DNA from: Bacteroidales bacterium
Lineage (GTDB): Bacteria; Bacteroidota; Bacteroidia; Bacteroidales; UBA932
Assembly: GCA_017550655.1 (NCBI GenBank)
Contig: JAFZOK010000017.1
Span: forward strand, 62,001 to 126,000
Direction: 5' to 3'
DNA length: 64,000 nt
Positions 49,751-59,886 of this stretch are shown here, piece by piece. The notes beneath the pieces are model-generated. The model saw nothing but the letters and a program-made list of their open reading frames with translations. It did no database searches and was not told where the DNA came from. A program made the translations under genes and the position numbers. Every line of letters starts with the position of its first letter. Positions within the stretch are counted from its first letter, which is position 1.

Positions 49751-52700
49751 TTATACAAGTCCTTTTCCGTGACAGTTCTTGAACTTCTTGCCGCTTCCGC
49801 AAGGGCAAGGGTCGTTCCTGCCGACTTTCTTCTCCACGTGAACCGGCTGGTTGCTTCTTTCCTGCCTGCCGGCTGCTGCGGCTGCCTCGGCGCTTCCGTC
49901 GTCCCTTCTCATGCTCATGCGGCTCATGTCAGTCTTCTTGCGGCGGGCCTCCTGGCGGAGCTGGGCGTCATTGTCCTCCCTCAGGTTGACCTGGGCCCTT
50001 ACAAGGAAGGAGATAACGTCTCGGCTAATGTTCTCGACAACGCTGGAGAAGAGGTTGTAACCCTCGAACTTGTAGATAATCAGAGGGTCCTTCTGCTCGT
50101 AGGTGGCGTTCTGCACGCTCTGCTTCAGGTCATCCATATCCCTGAGGTGCTGCTTCCAGTGCTCGTCGATCTTGATGAGGGTTACGCTTCTTACCAGAGC
50201 CTTCTGGATCTCCTTGCCCTTGGTGTCCATAGCCTTCTTCATATTGACGATAAGGTTCAGGACCTTATGTCCGTCTGTAATTGGAATGGCTATGTTCTGG
50301 TATGCGGCAGCCTGGGTTTCATAAACTCTCTCCACAATCGGGAATGTCTTGGTTACCAGGGTCTCTCCCCTTCTTTCAATTACCTCGGCGATTGCCTGCT
50401 CCAAGAGGTCGCTCATCTGGTTCTTGGTGCAATCGCGGAAGAACTGCTCGTCAAACTGAGGGTCGATCGAAACCTGCTTGATCATCTCAAGCTTAAAGCC
50501 CTCGTAATCGTAATCGTCCTTGCGGGTGGCCAGAGCCTCGGCAAAGTCGGCGATCATATTCTGAAGGTCAACGTCCATCCTCTCTCCGTTGAGGGCGTTG
50601 TTTCTGCGGGCGTAGATCACAGTCCTCTGGGTGTTCATAACGTCGTCATACTCCAGCAGCCTCTTTCTGATACCGAAGTTGTTCTCCTCCACCTTCTTCT
50701 GGGCCCTTTCAACGGAGGACGACAGCCACTTGTGCTGCAGCACCTCTCCGTCCTTCATGCCCATACGGTCCACAAGCTTGGCTATCCTGTCCGCTCCGAA
50801 GAGTCTCATAAGGTTGTCTTCCAGAGAAACGTAGAACTCGGAAGATCCCGGGTCTCCCTGCCTTCCGGCACGTCCTCTTAGCTGACGGTCCACACGGCGG
50901 CTGTCGTGTCTCTCCGTACCGATGATGGCAAGGCCTCCGGCCTCAACAACTCCTGGACCGAGCTTGATGTCGGTTCCTCGACCTGCCATGTTGGTTGCAA
51001 TGGTTACTGTTCCCGGCTGGCCGGCATTGGCAACAATCTCGGCCTCCTTGGCGTGGAGCTTGGCGTTCAGCACGTTATGAGGGATCCTCCTAAGCTTCAG
51101 CGACTTGCTCAGCATCTCGGAGATTTCAACGGATGTAGTACCAACCAGTACCGGACGGCCCTGGTTTCTCAATTCCGTAATCCTGTCTATTACGGCGTTG
51201 AACTTGTCTTTCCTTGTCTTGTAGATAAGGTCTTCCTCGTCTTTTCGGATAACCGGCCTGTTGGTAGGAATCGTAACCACATCCAGCTTGTAGATAGACC
51301 AGAACTCTCCGGCCTCCGTAGAAGCGGTTCCGGTCATACCTGCCAGCTTGTGGTACATCCTGAAGTAGTTCTGCAGGGTGATGGTTGCAAATGTCTGTGT
51401 AGCAGCCTCCACCTTAACGTTCTCCTTTGCCTCCACAGCCTGGTGCAGACCGTCCGACCAGCGCCTTCCCTCCATAATACGGCCCGTCTGCTCGTCCACG
51501 ATCTTGATCTTGTTATCCATGATCACATAGTCCACATCCTTCTCGAAGAGGGTGTAGGCCTTAAGCAGCTGGGTTACCGTGTGTACCCTTTCCGCCTTTA
51601 TGGCATAGTCTGCAATCAACTGCTCCTTCTCGGCGAGTTTCTCCTCGTCGGAGATATTCTTCTTCTCGATTTCGGCTACCTCGACACCCACATCTGGAAG
51701 AACGAAGAACTTCGGGTCGCTTACCAGGGAAGCAATGAACTCGTTACCCTTGTCGGTGAGTTCCACGGTCTTGTCGTGCTCGTCGATGACAAAATACAGA
51801 GGGTCGGTGACAATATGCATCTCCTTGTTCTGGTTCTGCATATAGAAGTTGTTCGTCTGCTGGAGAAGCTGCTTCATTCCCGTTTCGCTGAGGAACTTGA
51901 TCAGAGGATTGTACTTAGGCAGAGCCTTGTGGGCCCTGAGCAAAGCCATTCCGCCATCCTTCTCGTTGCCCTGGGCAATGAGTCTCTTGGCCTCGTTGAG
52001 ATATTTTGTAGCCTCCTGTTTCTGAATGCTGTAGATCTTCTCCACATAAGGGCGGTACTCTTCATACTGCTGATCCTCGCCCTTAGGCACAGGACCGGAA
52101 ATGATCAGAGGAGTACGGGCATCGTCGATGAGCACGGAGTCCACCTCGTCCACAATGGCATAGTGATGCTCTCTCTGCACGAGATCCTCCAGCCCCACTG
52201 CCATATTGTCTCTCAGGTAGTCGAAACCGAACTCGTTGTTGGTTCCGAAAGTTACGTCTGCCAGGTATGCTTTCTTTCTTGCTTCGGAGTTCGGCTCGTG
52301 CTTGTCTATGCAGTCTACGCTCAGGCCGTGGAACTGGTACAAAGGCCCCATCCACTCGGAATCTCGCTTTGCCAGATAGTCGTTTACTGTCACCATGTGC
52401 ACTCCGAATCCGGCCAGGGCGTTCAGGAAGACAGGAAGGGTTGCAACCAAGGTCTTTCCTTCTCCCGTTGCCATCTCCGCGATCTTTCCCTGGTGAAGGA
52501 CGATACCTCCAATCAGCTGAACATCATAGTGAACCATATCCCAGGTAAGCAGGTTTCCTCCTGCCACCCAACTGTTATGCCAGATTGCGGTGTCATCCTC
52601 TATCTCCACATAATCGAATCTTGTGCTGAGGTCCTTGTCAAATTCAGTAGCCTTTACCCTGATGGTCTCGTGCTCCTTGAACCTGCGGGCAGTAGACTTC

Positions 52701-53050
52701 ATTATTGCAAATGCGGTAGGCAGCACCTCGTTCAGCACAACCTCCACATCCTCGTTGATTTTCTTCTTGAGCTTGTCGTCCTCGGCCGCCAGCTTTTCCT
52801 TTTCCCTTGCAGGAAGATCCACATCCTCCAGCTTGACCTTGAGGGCCTTGCGGCTTTCCATATCTGATGATATCCTGTCATGGATAGTCTTGCGGATCTT
52901 GTTTGTCTCCTCCCTAAGCTCGTTGTCTGAAAGGGTGTCCACCCTGTCGTATTCTGCAAGAACCTTGTTCAGAATCGGCTTGATAGCCTTGAGATCTCTC
53001 TCCTCCTTGGAACCGAAAAGTTTCTTCAGAATGTCTGATAATGTACTCAT
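49751..53050 (-). CDS. secA: preprotein translocase ATPase SecA
   Basis: A 1099-residue motor of the Sec pathway. DEAD-type motor: [19 protein letters not shown] (Walker A, about 190), [20 protein letters not shown] (DEVD), [11 protein letters not shown], and [17 protein letters not shown] (motif V). The preprotein cross-linking and helical scaffold domains follow. The C-terminal zinc-binding tail [21 protein letters not shown] supports SecB or ribosome contact. The extra length over E. coli (901) is an insertion around 330-460, usual in Bacteroidota. lpdA follows closely. Confidence 0.98.
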   Translation of the reverse strand: MSTLSDILKKLFGSKEERDLKAIKPILNKVLAEYDRVDTLSDNELREETNKIRKTIHDRISSDMESRKALKVKLEDVDLPAREKEKLAAEDDKLKKKINEDVEVVLNEVLPTAFAIMKSTARRFKEHETIRVKATEFDKDLSTRFDYVEIEDDTAIWHNSWVAGGNLLTWDMVHYDVQLIGGIVLHQGKIAEMATGEGKTLVATLPVFLNALAGFGVHMVTVNDYLAKRDSEWMGPLYQFHGLSVDCIDKHEPNSEARKKAYLADVTFGTNNEFGFDYLRDNMAVGLEDLVQREHHYAIVDEVDSVLIDDARTPLIISGPVPKGEDQQYEEYRPYVEKIYSIQKQEATKYLNEAKRLIAQGNEKDGGMALLRAHKALPKYNPLIKFLSETGMKQLLQQTNNFYMQNQNKEMHIVTDPLYFVIDEHDKTVELTDKGNEFIASLVSDPKFFVLPDVGVEVAEIEKKNISDEEKLAEKEQLIADYAIKAERVHTVTQLLKAYTLFEKDVDYVIMDNKIKIVDEQTGRIMEGRRWSDGLHQAVEAKENVKVEAATQTFATITLQNYFRMYHKLAGMTGTASTEAGEFWSIYKLDVVTIPTNRPVIRKDEEDLIYKTRKDKFNAVIDRITELRNQGRPVLVGTTSVEISEMLSKSLKLRRIPHNVLNAKLHAKEAEIVANAGQPGTVTIATNMAGRGTDIKLGPGVVEAGGLAIIGTERHDSRRVDRQLRGRAGRQGDPGSSEFYVSLEDNLMRLFGADRIAKLVDRMGMKDGEVLQHKWLSSSVERAQKKVEENNFGIRKRLLEYDDVMNTQRTVIYARRNNALNGERMDVDLQNMIADFAEALATRKDDYDYEGFKLEMIKQVSIDPQFDEQFFRDCTKNQMSDLLEQAIAEVIERRGETLVTKTFPIVERVYETQAAAYQNIAIPITDGHKVLNLIVNMKKAMDTKGKEIQKALVRSVTLIKIDEHWKQHLRDMDDLKQSVQNATYEQKDPLIIYKFEGYNLFSSVVENISRDVISFLVRAQVNLREDNDAQLRQEARRKKTDMSRMSMRRDDGSAEAAAAAGRQERSNQPVHVEKKVGRNDPCPCGSGKKFKNCHGKGLV

Positions 53051-53123
53051 ATACGGTAATCTGATTTTTTATTTGCCATTTCTTTTCATTACGACAATCC
53101 TGCCAAATGAAATAACTGACAAA

Positions 53124-53158
53124 TTTGCGGAAAAAAAGCGGAAAAATCAATAAATTTG
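53124..53158 (+). promoter_or_regulatory. promoter abutting the beta-propeller lipoprotein start
   Basis: TTTG (53124-53127), 23 bases, TAAATTTG (53151-53158); ATG follows after seven bases at 53166. The spacing is two bases longer than usual. Confidence 0.4.
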
Positions 53159-53165
53159 CTCCGCG

Positions 53166-54302
53166 ATGAAGACAATAAAACTGATACTTGCATTGTCATT
53201 GATTGTGGGGGCGTCATCCTGCAGGAAGGAATTGGAGATTATCCCTCCTACGGGCACTGCCGTCACCTCCCCCTTTTCCGGAAAGGTAACAGGATTCTAC
53301 CTTCTGAACGAGGGCAATATGGGAAGCAACAAGGCCACCCTGGATTACTTCGACTATTCCACGGGCATTTACCTCAAGAACATCTTTGCCAGCGCAAACC
53401 CATTCGTTGCAAGGGAACTCGGCGATGTGGGAAACGACATCCAGGTCTATGGCAAGAAACTTTATGCAGTCATCAACTGCTCGAATCTCGTGGAGGTTAT
53501 GGACAGCCGGGATGCAAAGCATATCGCGCAGATATCCATACCCAACTGCCGCTACATAACCTTTGACAATGGCTTTGCCTACGTGTCTTCATACGCCGGC
53601 CCCGTGGAAATGGACCCGAATTACAGGAAGGGATATGTGGCCAAGATAGACACCACCACCCTTCAGGTTATAGCAGAATGTACTGTTGGCTACCAGCCGG
53701 AAGAAATGGTTATCGAGAACGGCAAGCTCTATGTGGCAAATTCCGGAGGCTACCGCGTTCCCAATTACGACAATACGGTATCTGTCATAGACCTGGCAAC
53801 CTTCCAGGTTACCAAAACAATAGACGTAGCCATAAACCTGCACCGCATGGAAAAGGACAGGTTCGGGAACATCTATGTTTCCTCCAGGGGAGACGGCTAT
53901 GACGAGCATCCAAGGACATTCGTGATCAGTTCCTCCTTGGACCAGGTAACAGACGAACTGGAACTTCTTCCGGTATCCGATATGGCGATGTGCGGAGATT
54001 CCCTGTATGTAGTATGCTGCCAGTGGAACAACTTCACCAACTCCAACGAAATCAGCTATGCAGTCTACGATGTGGTCCGCAGGGAAATCGTCAGCCGCAA
54101 CCTTATAACAGACGGAACGGAAGAACAAATACAGATTCCATACGGCATCGCGGTCAATCCCGAGACAGGGGAGTTTTTCGTCACCGACGCTAAAGACTAT
54201 GTAACCCCCGGCACCCTCTACTGTTTCAGCAAAGACGGAGTCAAGAAATGGCAGGTTACTACCGGAGACATCCCGGCTCACATAGCATTTGTCACTGAAT
54301 AA
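53166..54302 (+). CDS. YncE/DUF5074-like beta-propeller lipoprotein, possibly BtuG-like
   Basis: A 378-residue protein with the lipobox VGASSC followed by charged residues (RKELE), which fits surface-exposed lipoproteins of this phylum. The body is built of about seven repeated four-strand units, each with a V(Y/F)V or LYV core (KKLYAVINCSNLVEVMD, GKLYVANSGGY, TVSVIDLATFQVTKTI, GNIYVSSRGDG, DSLYVVCCQW, GEFFVTDAKDY): a beta-propeller. GFYLLNEGNMGSNKATLDYFD resembles the first blade of BtuG, the surface B12-binding protein of Bacteroides, but no BtuB-like TonB receptor is adjacent. Ligand unknown. Confidence 0.82.
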   Translation: MKTIKLILALSLIVGASSCRKELEIIPPTGTAVTSPFSGKVTGFYLLNEGNMGSNKATLDYFDYSTGIYLKNIFASANPFVARELGDVGNDIQVYGKKLYAVINCSNLVEVMDSRDAKHIAQISIPNCRYITFDNGFAYVSSYAGPVEMDPNYRKGYVAKIDTTTLQVIAECTVGYQPEEMVIENGKLYVANSGGYRVPNYDNTVSVIDLATFQVTKTIDVAINLHRMEKDRFGNIYVSSRGDGYDEHPRTFVISSSLDQVTDELELLPVSDMAMCGDSLYVVCCQWNNFTNSNEISYAVYDVVRREIVSRNLITDGTEEQIQIPYGIAVNPETGEFFVTDAKDYVTPGTLYCFSKDGVKKWQVTTGDIPAHIAFVTE

Positions 54303-54307
54303 AACAG

Positions 54308-54333
54308 AAAAAGCCCGGAAAACCGGGCTTTTT
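54308..54333. terminator. bidirectional intrinsic terminator
   Basis: AAAAAGCCCGG and CCGGGCTTTTT with an AAAA loop; T-tracts on both strands. It separates the convergent propeller and ferredoxin genes. Confidence 0.92.
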
Positions 54334-54352
54334 CATTGGTTATCTTTTACAA

Positions 54353-54520
54353 TTAACCCTGAACGATAGCGCCCATAGGGCAAGCGCTAGCGCAAGTTCC
54401 GCACTCGGTGCAGAGACCCGGGTCAATGGAGTAGATGTCACCTGCAGAGATAGCACCCATAGGGCACTCGCCCTGGCAAGTTCCGCATGCAGCGCAATCT
54501 GAAGTAATTTTGTAAGCCAT
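54353..54520 (-). CDS. small 2[4Fe-4S] ferredoxin
   Basis: A 55-residue protein, MAYKITSDCAACGTC, then a second cluster CTECGTCASACPMGAIVQG. Two CxxCxxCxxxCP motifs give eight cysteines for two [4Fe-4S] clusters of the clostridial type. The two halves are near duplicates (both end CPMGAI). It carries low-potential electrons, for example for pyruvate:ferredoxin oxidoreductase, as expected of an anaerobe. It has its own promoter (54563-54593) and terminator (54308-54333), so it is a single-gene unit, probably strongly expressed. Confidence 0.96.
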   Translation of the reverse strand: MAYKITSDCAACGTCQGECPMGAISAGDIYSIDPGLCTECGTCASACPMGAIVQG

Positions 54521-54562
54521 AGTTGTATTAAATTAAGTTGTTAATAGTTCTTTTCAAGGACG

Positions 54563-54593
54563 CAAAGATACAAATTCCGGACCAATACTCAAA
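54563..54593 (-). promoter_or_regulatory. perfect promoter of the ferredoxin gene
   Basis: On the minus strand TTTG (54590-54593), 19 bases, TATCTTTG (54563-54570). The -33 box ends two bases after the M16 peptidase stop. Leader about 40 bases. Confidence 0.75.
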
Positions 54594-54594
54594 A

Positions 54595-57540
54595 TTAGTA
54601 TCCGAAAATGTCTTCTGTCCTGAGTATTACCACTTTGCCGTAGCTTGGAGCAATGCCCTTGATATTGAGTTCTGCAGGGTTGCCCAGGATTCCGGTATTG
54701 TAAGTGCGGTTGCGGATGAACTCCTGCTGGTATGCCACGATATCCTCAAGGTTAAGCTTGGAGATATTTTCGTAAACCTGCTTGTCGTAGTCCTCGGCAA
54801 CACCCTTTTCCTTCAGGGCAATGTAATGCAGGATGACATTGACTCCGTTGTAGCGGCGGGTTGCCAGATTCTGGACTGCATTTGTCTTAGCAACGTCGAA
54901 GGACTTCTGGTTAGCCGGCATATCGGTCATAATCTCGTCCATTGCGTTCATGGCGTCCAGCATCTTGTCGTTCTGGGTGTAAACCCTTGCCATATAGAAC
55001 GGAATCTCTCCCTTTCTTGCAGGCAGGGTTGTACGTGCGCTTGCGTGGTACGCAAGACCCTTTGCCTCGCGGATATCCTGGAATACGATTGAACTCATTC
55101 CTGAGCCAAAGTAAATGTCGTAGAGATTTACAATAGCGTCCTTTGCAGGATCGTATTCTGAATCGTCGTATGTTGTTACCCTGTACATATTGATCTGGTT
55201 GGCCTTGTAAGGTGCGATGAACACGCCAGGGGTCTGGCTGCTCCAGGCCTTGAATACGTTGCTTGGGGCAAACTCGGCGAGGTTCTCTGCAACCTTGTGC
55301 ATCTCAGGGAGTTTCTTGGCCATTTCCTCCTGTGAAGCAGGACCGTAGTAAATAACAGTGTGCTTGTGGGCAAACATATCCTTTACGGCAGCGATCAGCT
55401 CGTCTGAAGTCAGAGCCATAATCTGGGCCGGCAGAAGGTCTGTAGTAATTGGATTCTTAGGACCGTAGATGGCATACATCTGGATAGCGGTTTCGTTTGC
55501 CCTCTTGCTGGTCTTTGCGTTCATCTTCTCCAGAACCCAGTTCTGCTTCATCATGTTAAGAAGATCCTCGTCTCCCTTTACGTTAGAGATGAAGTTCTCC
55601 AGAAGAGCAACTGCTTCGTCCATTGAAGAACCGATACCACTCAGGGATACTGTCAGGTCGTTAGCTCCGGCCATTCCGTTGAATGTGCAGGCCAGGTTGT
55701 AGAACTTGGACCTGATCTGGTCAGCGGTAAGGCTGTCTGTTCCCAGAGCCTGAACGTATGACAGTGCATACTGGAGCACTGGAATGTCGTTTGTTCCGTT
55801 CCTGAAATAGTAGTTCAGGTTGAAGAGCTCGTTGTCGTCGTTGTGCTTGTAGTAGAAAGGCAGTCCGTTGGACAGCTCGGCCACACTCATATCCTTTGCA
55901 AAGTCCACGAATACAGGCTGTATAGGAGCGGCTACATTTGCCATTTCTTCCATATCACGGAGGAACTGGCTTGAGGTGTCCCTGTTGGTGCGGATAGCGG
56001 TGATTGCCGGCTTCTCAAGCTTCTTGACTCCTTCCTGAGGGCCCTGGAGCTTGTTTACCTGTACATAGTTGTCATTGAAGTGGCGGTTAGCAAAGGCAAC
56101 GACATCTTCCTTGGTGATCTTGGCCAGACGCTCTCCCCCACCTATTACATAATTCCAAGGAAGGTGGTTGATGAAAGCGTTGTACTGCCAGGAAGCAAGT
56201 GCCCTGTAAGACTCCTGGGCCATCATCTGCTGGCGGCGGTAGTTGTTCAGGATAGACTGGAGCATATTCTCGTCGAAGTCGCCTCTCTTTACCTTCTCGA
56301 TTTCTTCCATCACGATGGCCTTTGCCTCTTCCAGGCTCTGGCCTTCCCTAGGCTCGCATGTAACCAGGAAAATAATGTAATCGGAAAGTGTATAGCTGAA
56401 AACATCTGCTCCCAGAGTCTTCTGAAGACGGTTAACATCCTGGTCTATCAGACCGGCGCCGCCACGGTTGGAAAGAAGGTTATTGATAATGTAAAGAGTG
56501 TCTTCGGTAAAGTTCAAGCCTTCTCTTCCGGCTTTGTAGGCAGAAGGGAATCTCCAGCCCAGGCCAAAGAACGGAGACTGCTGTCCGTAAACGGTCTTTT
56601 CTATATGATTTTCAATAGGCTCTTCATCTTCAAACTCAAGAAGCTTGAGATCATCATTCTTCTTCCAGTCTCCGAAATACTGCTTGATGGTCTTGATCAC
56701 AACATCTGGATCAAAGTCGCCGGCCATGCAGATAGCCACGTTATTAGGAACATAGAAGTTGTCGAAATGCTTCTGTATGTTCACGATGGAAGGGTTCTTC
56801 AGGTGCTCCTGGGTTCCGATTGTAGTCTGCTCTCCGTAAGGATGCTTGTCAAACATCGCGAACAAAAGTGTATCAAGAGCATTCCCGCTGTCATCCGAGA
56901 GGCCAAGGTTGCACTCCTCGTAAACTGCCTCAAGCTCGGTATGGAATCCGCGGATAACCATATTCTTGAAGCGGTCGCTCTGAATCTTTGCCCAAGCCTC
57001 GACCTGATTGGCAGGAATATCCTCGGTATAAACGGTCATGTCAAATGAAGTGAAAGCGTTGCTTCCGCTTGCTCCCAGCTGGGCCATGATCTTGTCATAC
57101 TCGTTGCCGATGAAATACTCGGATGCGGCATAGGAAAGAGAGTCTATCTTGGCATACTCAGCTTTCCTCTCCTCAGGATCTGTCATTGTCCTGTACTTCT
57201 CGAATTCCTCGGTAATCTGGTCCAGCAGCGGCTTTTCAGCTTCATAGTTGCTTGTTCCGTAGTTGGTTGTACCCTTGAACATAATGTGCTCAAGATAATG
57301 GGACAGGCCTGTGGTCTCCGAAGGGTCGTTCTTGCTGCCGACTCTTACAGCGATGTAGGTCTGGATTCTAGGCTCCTTGTGCATTGGAGTCAGGTAAACG
57401 GTCAAACCGTTGTCAAGAGTGTAGATCCTGGTGTTTGTAGGATCCCCCTTGATGGTAGTGTACTCTTTCTTGCAGCCGGCAACGCACGCAAGCACGATAA
57501 TTGCAACTGCAAGAATTGAAAGTTTGTTGGTTAACTTCAT
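54595..57540 (-). CDS. M16 family zinc metallopeptidase lipoprotein
   Basis: A 981-residue protein with a lipoprotein signal (CVAGC after a 20-residue hydrophobic stretch). The inverted zinc motif HYLEHIMFKGT (HxxEH, about residue 82) and the third ligand Glu in LEAVYEECNLGLSDD (about 210) are in the first domain. The second half (about 500-980) is a degenerate M16 repeat without HxxEH, which forms the clam-shell partner. Such pitrilysin-like proteases degrade peptides in the periplasm or at the outer membrane. Minus-strand TAAATTTG (57591-57598) is a likely -7 box, divergent from the DUF1573 promoter. Confidence 0.94.
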   Translation of the reverse strand: MKLTNKLSILAVAIIVLACVAGCKKEYTTIKGDPTNTRIYTLDNGLTVYLTPMHKEPRIQTYIAVRVGSKNDPSETTGLSHYLEHIMFKGTTNYGTSNYEAEKPLLDQITEEFEKYRTMTDPEERKAEYAKIDSLSYAASEYFIGNEYDKIMAQLGASGSNAFTSFDMTVYTEDIPANQVEAWAKIQSDRFKNMVIRGFHTELEAVYEECNLGLSDDSGNALDTLLFAMFDKHPYGEQTTIGTQEHLKNPSIVNIQKHFDNFYVPNNVAICMAGDFDPDVVIKTIKQYFGDWKKNDDLKLLEFEDEEPIENHIEKTVYGQQSPFFGLGWRFPSAYKAGREGLNFTEDTLYIINNLLSNRGGAGLIDQDVNRLQKTLGADVFSYTLSDYIIFLVTCEPREGQSLEEAKAIVMEEIEKVKRGDFDENMLQSILNNYRRQQMMAQESYRALASWQYNAFINHLPWNYVIGGGERLAKITKEDVVAFANRHFNDNYVQVNKLQGPQEGVKKLEKPAITAIRTNRDTSSQFLRDMEEMANVAAPIQPVFVDFAKDMSVAELSNGLPFYYKHNDDNELFNLNYYFRNGTNDIPVLQYALSYVQALGTDSLTADQIRSKFYNLACTFNGMAGANDLTVSLSGIGSSMDEAVALLENFISNVKGDEDLLNMMKQNWVLEKMNAKTSKRANETAIQMYAIYGPKNPITTDLLPAQIMALTSDELIAAVKDMFAHKHTVIYYGPASQEEMAKKLPEMHKVAENLAEFAPSNVFKAWSSQTPGVFIAPYKANQINMYRVTTYDDSEYDPAKDAIVNLYDIYFGSGMSSIVFQDIREAKGLAYHASARTTLPARKGEIPFYMARVYTQNDKMLDAMNAMDEIMTDMPANQKSFDVAKTNAVQNLATRRYNGVNVILHYIALKEKGVAEDYDKQVYENISKLNLEDIVAYQQEFIRNRTYNTGILGNPAELNIKGIAPSYGKVVILRTEDIFGY

Positions 57541-57610
57541 AACTGTGATTTAACTATATAAAAATTGTATTTTGTTTTTCTGTAAACGGACAAATTTAAC
57601 AATTAATCGG

Positions 57611-57618
57611 TATCTTTG
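57611..57618 (+). promoter_or_regulatory. -7 box close to the DUF1573 start
   Basis: TATCTTTG, nine bases before ATG 57628, so the leader would be only about five bases. No -33 match. Confidence 0.35.
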
Positions 57619-57627
57619 GACACTATT

Positions 57628-58734
57628 ATGAAAAAGGGGTTGAACATATTCGGAAAGGCGTCTGCGATAATAGTCGCTATTGCTTTATTTTGCGGCTCGG
57701 CGATGGCTCAGACAGGCCACACCACATCGCTGAAGTTTGACAAGACCGTCCATAATTTCGGCAAGATCCTGTATGGCAGCGGGGAGAAAAAATGCGAGTT
57801 CAGGTACACCAATATCAGCAAGGAACCCGTTGTGATAAACAACATCCTTTCATCTTGCGGCTGCAGCGTTCCTGAATGGAACAAGGCCCCTATCCGCCCG
57901 GGAGAAAGCGGAGTCATCAAGGTTACCTATCTGAATGACCAGGGTGCCTATCCGTTTGACAAAACCTTAACCGTTTACGTATCCTCATCGCAGAAGCCTA
58001 TAATCCTGAGGATTACAGGAGTTGCATACGATAAGGCAAAACCCGTGAGCGAACTTTATCCGGCACACTTCGGGCCTCTGGGAATGAAGGCTGAGGTGCA
58101 GAACGGAGGACAGATAGAGCAGGGTCTGAAGAAGGCCTTGAAGGAAAATGTGGTGAACATATCGCAGAAGAAGGTGGCCGTAAGCTTTGCGGATGCGGAT
58201 CCGGCGCTGGATATTTCCGTCTCGCCGTCGGTAATCGGCCCGGGAGAAAGCGCAACCATTTCCTACAGCATAGATACCCGCAAGGGAAAGACCAGATGGG
58301 GCAAGAACTACTATAAGGCAACTATACTCTGCGACGGCAAGAAGGCCGGAGAGTTCTCCAGCGAAGCAACCGTGCTAACGCCTTACACATCGCTGAGCAA
58401 AGAGCAGAAAGACAATGCCCCTCAGATTATTTTGGACAAGAGTTCCGTTCCGTTTGGAAGCGCCGGAGTTTACAGCACGATTGACCTGAGCGTGAAAATC
58501 AGCAACCCCGGAAAATCCGAACTGAGAATCTACAAGGTTGAAACCGGCGGGGAGAGGATGGATATCAGCTGCCCTTCAAGAATCAAGGCAGGCGGCACCG
58601 GAACCCTTAAAGCCAAAATCCACCCGCGCGATGCGGAAATGGACAAAGTATTCATAATCACACTGATAACAAACTCGCCAGACAGGCCTCTTGTAACTAT
58701 TTTCTCAAGCGGCACCATCTGGCCCGAAAGATAG
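57628..58734 (+). CDS. DUF1573 secreted protein
   Basis: A 368-residue protein with a Sec signal peptide (ASAIIVAIALFCGSAMAQ). The first domain (about 30-125) is DUF1573: FDKTVHNFGKILYGSGEKKCEFRYTNISKEPVVINNILSSCGCSVPEWNKAPIRPGESG. The cysteine pair SCGCS is the family hallmark. A second HYDIN/ASPM-like Ig domain lies at about 265-365 (LDKSSVPFGSAGVYSTIDLSVKISNPG). The role is unknown; these folds are usually binding modules. It precedes meaB by three bases. Confidence 0.9.
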   Translation: MKKGLNIFGKASAIIVAIALFCGSAMAQTGHTTSLKFDKTVHNFGKILYGSGEKKCEFRYTNISKEPVVINNILSSCGCSVPEWNKAPIRPGESGVIKVTYLNDQGAYPFDKTLTVYVSSSQKPIILRITGVAYDKAKPVSELYPAHFGPLGMKAEVQNGGQIEQGLKKALKENVVNISQKKVAVSFADADPALDISVSPSVIGPGESATISYSIDTRKGKTRWGKNYYKATILCDGKKAGEFSSEATVLTPYTSLSKEQKDNAPQIILDKSSVPFGSAGVYSTIDLSVKISNPGKSELRIYKVETGGERMDISCPSRIKAGGTGTLKAKIHPRDAEMDKVFIITLITNSPDRPLVTIFSSGTIWPER

Positions 58735-58737
58735 AAT

Positions 58738-59886
58738 ATGAGCAACAAGATAGACGCTACAACAGAGGACTGGCCTCCGAAGAAAAGCAAGACCAACGAC
58801 ACTGCATTAGTAGTGAATGACGGAGTGAATTCCCAGCCCACTGTAAATCCTTACATAAAGAACTTCTTTGTAAAGAAGAAACCTTCGGTACTTACCGCCA
58901 AGGAATATCTCAAGGGCATTTTTGCAGGAGACCGTGCCATTCTGGGAAAGGCCATTACCATAATAGAAAGTTCCAATCCTGCACACAGGGCACTGGCAAA
59001 GGAGATAATAATCGGCTGCCAGGAGAAGATCCGCAAGAGCAAGGTCCGCACTATGAGAATCGGCATCACGGGCGTTCCGGGGGCCGGAAAGAGCACGTTC
59101 ATAGAGGCTTTCGGAGGCTACATCACAGGAGCCGGCCACAAGCTTGCAGTTCTGGCTGTTGACCCTTCCAGCGAAAGGAGCAAGGGTTCCATCCTTGGAG
59201 ACAAGACCAGAATGGAAACCCTCACCAAAGACCCTAACGCGTTCATCAGGCCTTCGCCAAGCGCTGGGAGCCTGGGAGGCGTTACCCGCAAGACAAGGGA
59301 AACCATACTTCTCTGCGAAGCGGCCGGCTATGACGTTATCTTCATAGAAACCGTAGGAGTGGGCCAGAGCGAGACCGCCGTCCACAGCATGAGCGACTTC
59401 TTCCTCCTGCTGATGCTCAGCGGTGCCGGAGACGACCTCCAGGGCATAAAGCGTGGCATTATGGAGATGAGCGACCTTATTGCCATAACCAAGGCAGACG
59501 GATCCAACGTGGAAAAGGCAGAAGGAGCCAAGGCCCTGTATGCCAACGCACTGCATCTGTTCCCGCCTACAGATTCCGGATGGGTTCCAACCGCTGTCAC
59601 ATCCTCGGCGGTTACCAAGAAAGGACTTCCGGAAATCCTGGAAAAGATAGATGCTTACTTCAAGCTCGTGCGCAAAAACGGCTACTACGACATACGCCGC
59701 CGCCAGCAGGCCAAGTACTGGATGTACGAGCATATTAACGAGACTCTCAAGAACGACTTCTACGACAATCCTAAGATAGAGAAAGCTTTGCAGAAGACAG
59801 AGGACCAGGTGCTTGCCGGCCAGATAGATTCCTTTATGGCAGCCGAGCAGCTGATAGATATCTATCGCCAGGAGGAAAAGGAATAA
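58738..59886 (+). CDS. meaB: methylmalonyl-CoA mutase-associated GTPase MeaB
   Basis: A 382-residue G3E/SIMIBI GTPase: GITGVPGAGKSTFIEAFG (P-loop, about 105), VDPSSERSKGSILGDKTRM (switch I), FIETVGVGQSETAV (switch II) and ITKADGSNVEKAEGA (base specificity). MeaB protects methylmalonyl-CoA mutase and gates loading of adenosylcobalamin. The first 60 residues are a variable, probably flexible extension. The mutase genes are not in the window, consistent with a propionate/succinate pathway encoded elsewhere. The next gene starts immediately after the stop. Confidence 0.95.
   Translation: MSNKIDATTEDWPPKKSKTNDTALVVNDGVNSQPTVNPYIKNFFVKKKPSVLTAKEYLKGIFAGDRAILGKAITIIESSNPAHRALAKEIIIGCQEKIRKSKVRTMRIGITGVPGAGKSTFIEAFGGYITGAGHKLAVLAVDPSSERSKGSILGDKTRMETLTKDPNAFIRPSPSAGSLGGVTRKTRETILLCEAAGYDVIFIETVGVGQSETAVHSMSDFFLLLMLSGAGDDLQGIKRGIMEMSDLIAITKADGSNVEKAEGAKALYANALHLFPPTDSGWVPTAVTSSAVTKKGLPEILEKIDAYFKLVRKNGYYDIRRRQQAKYWMYEHINETLKNDFYDNPKIEKALQKTEDQVLAGQIDSFMAAEQLIDIYRQEEKE

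Noticed and set aside
50906-52867. 653-codon open frame antisense to secA
   Set aside because: It mirrors the secA coding pattern, contains no family motif, and no promoter is visible at its start.
58738-59886. Evidence for a methylmalonyl-CoA mutase operon around meaB
   Set aside because: Neither mutA, mutB nor an epimerase is nearby; the neighbours are a DUF1573 protein and a transporter, so no operon can be claimed.
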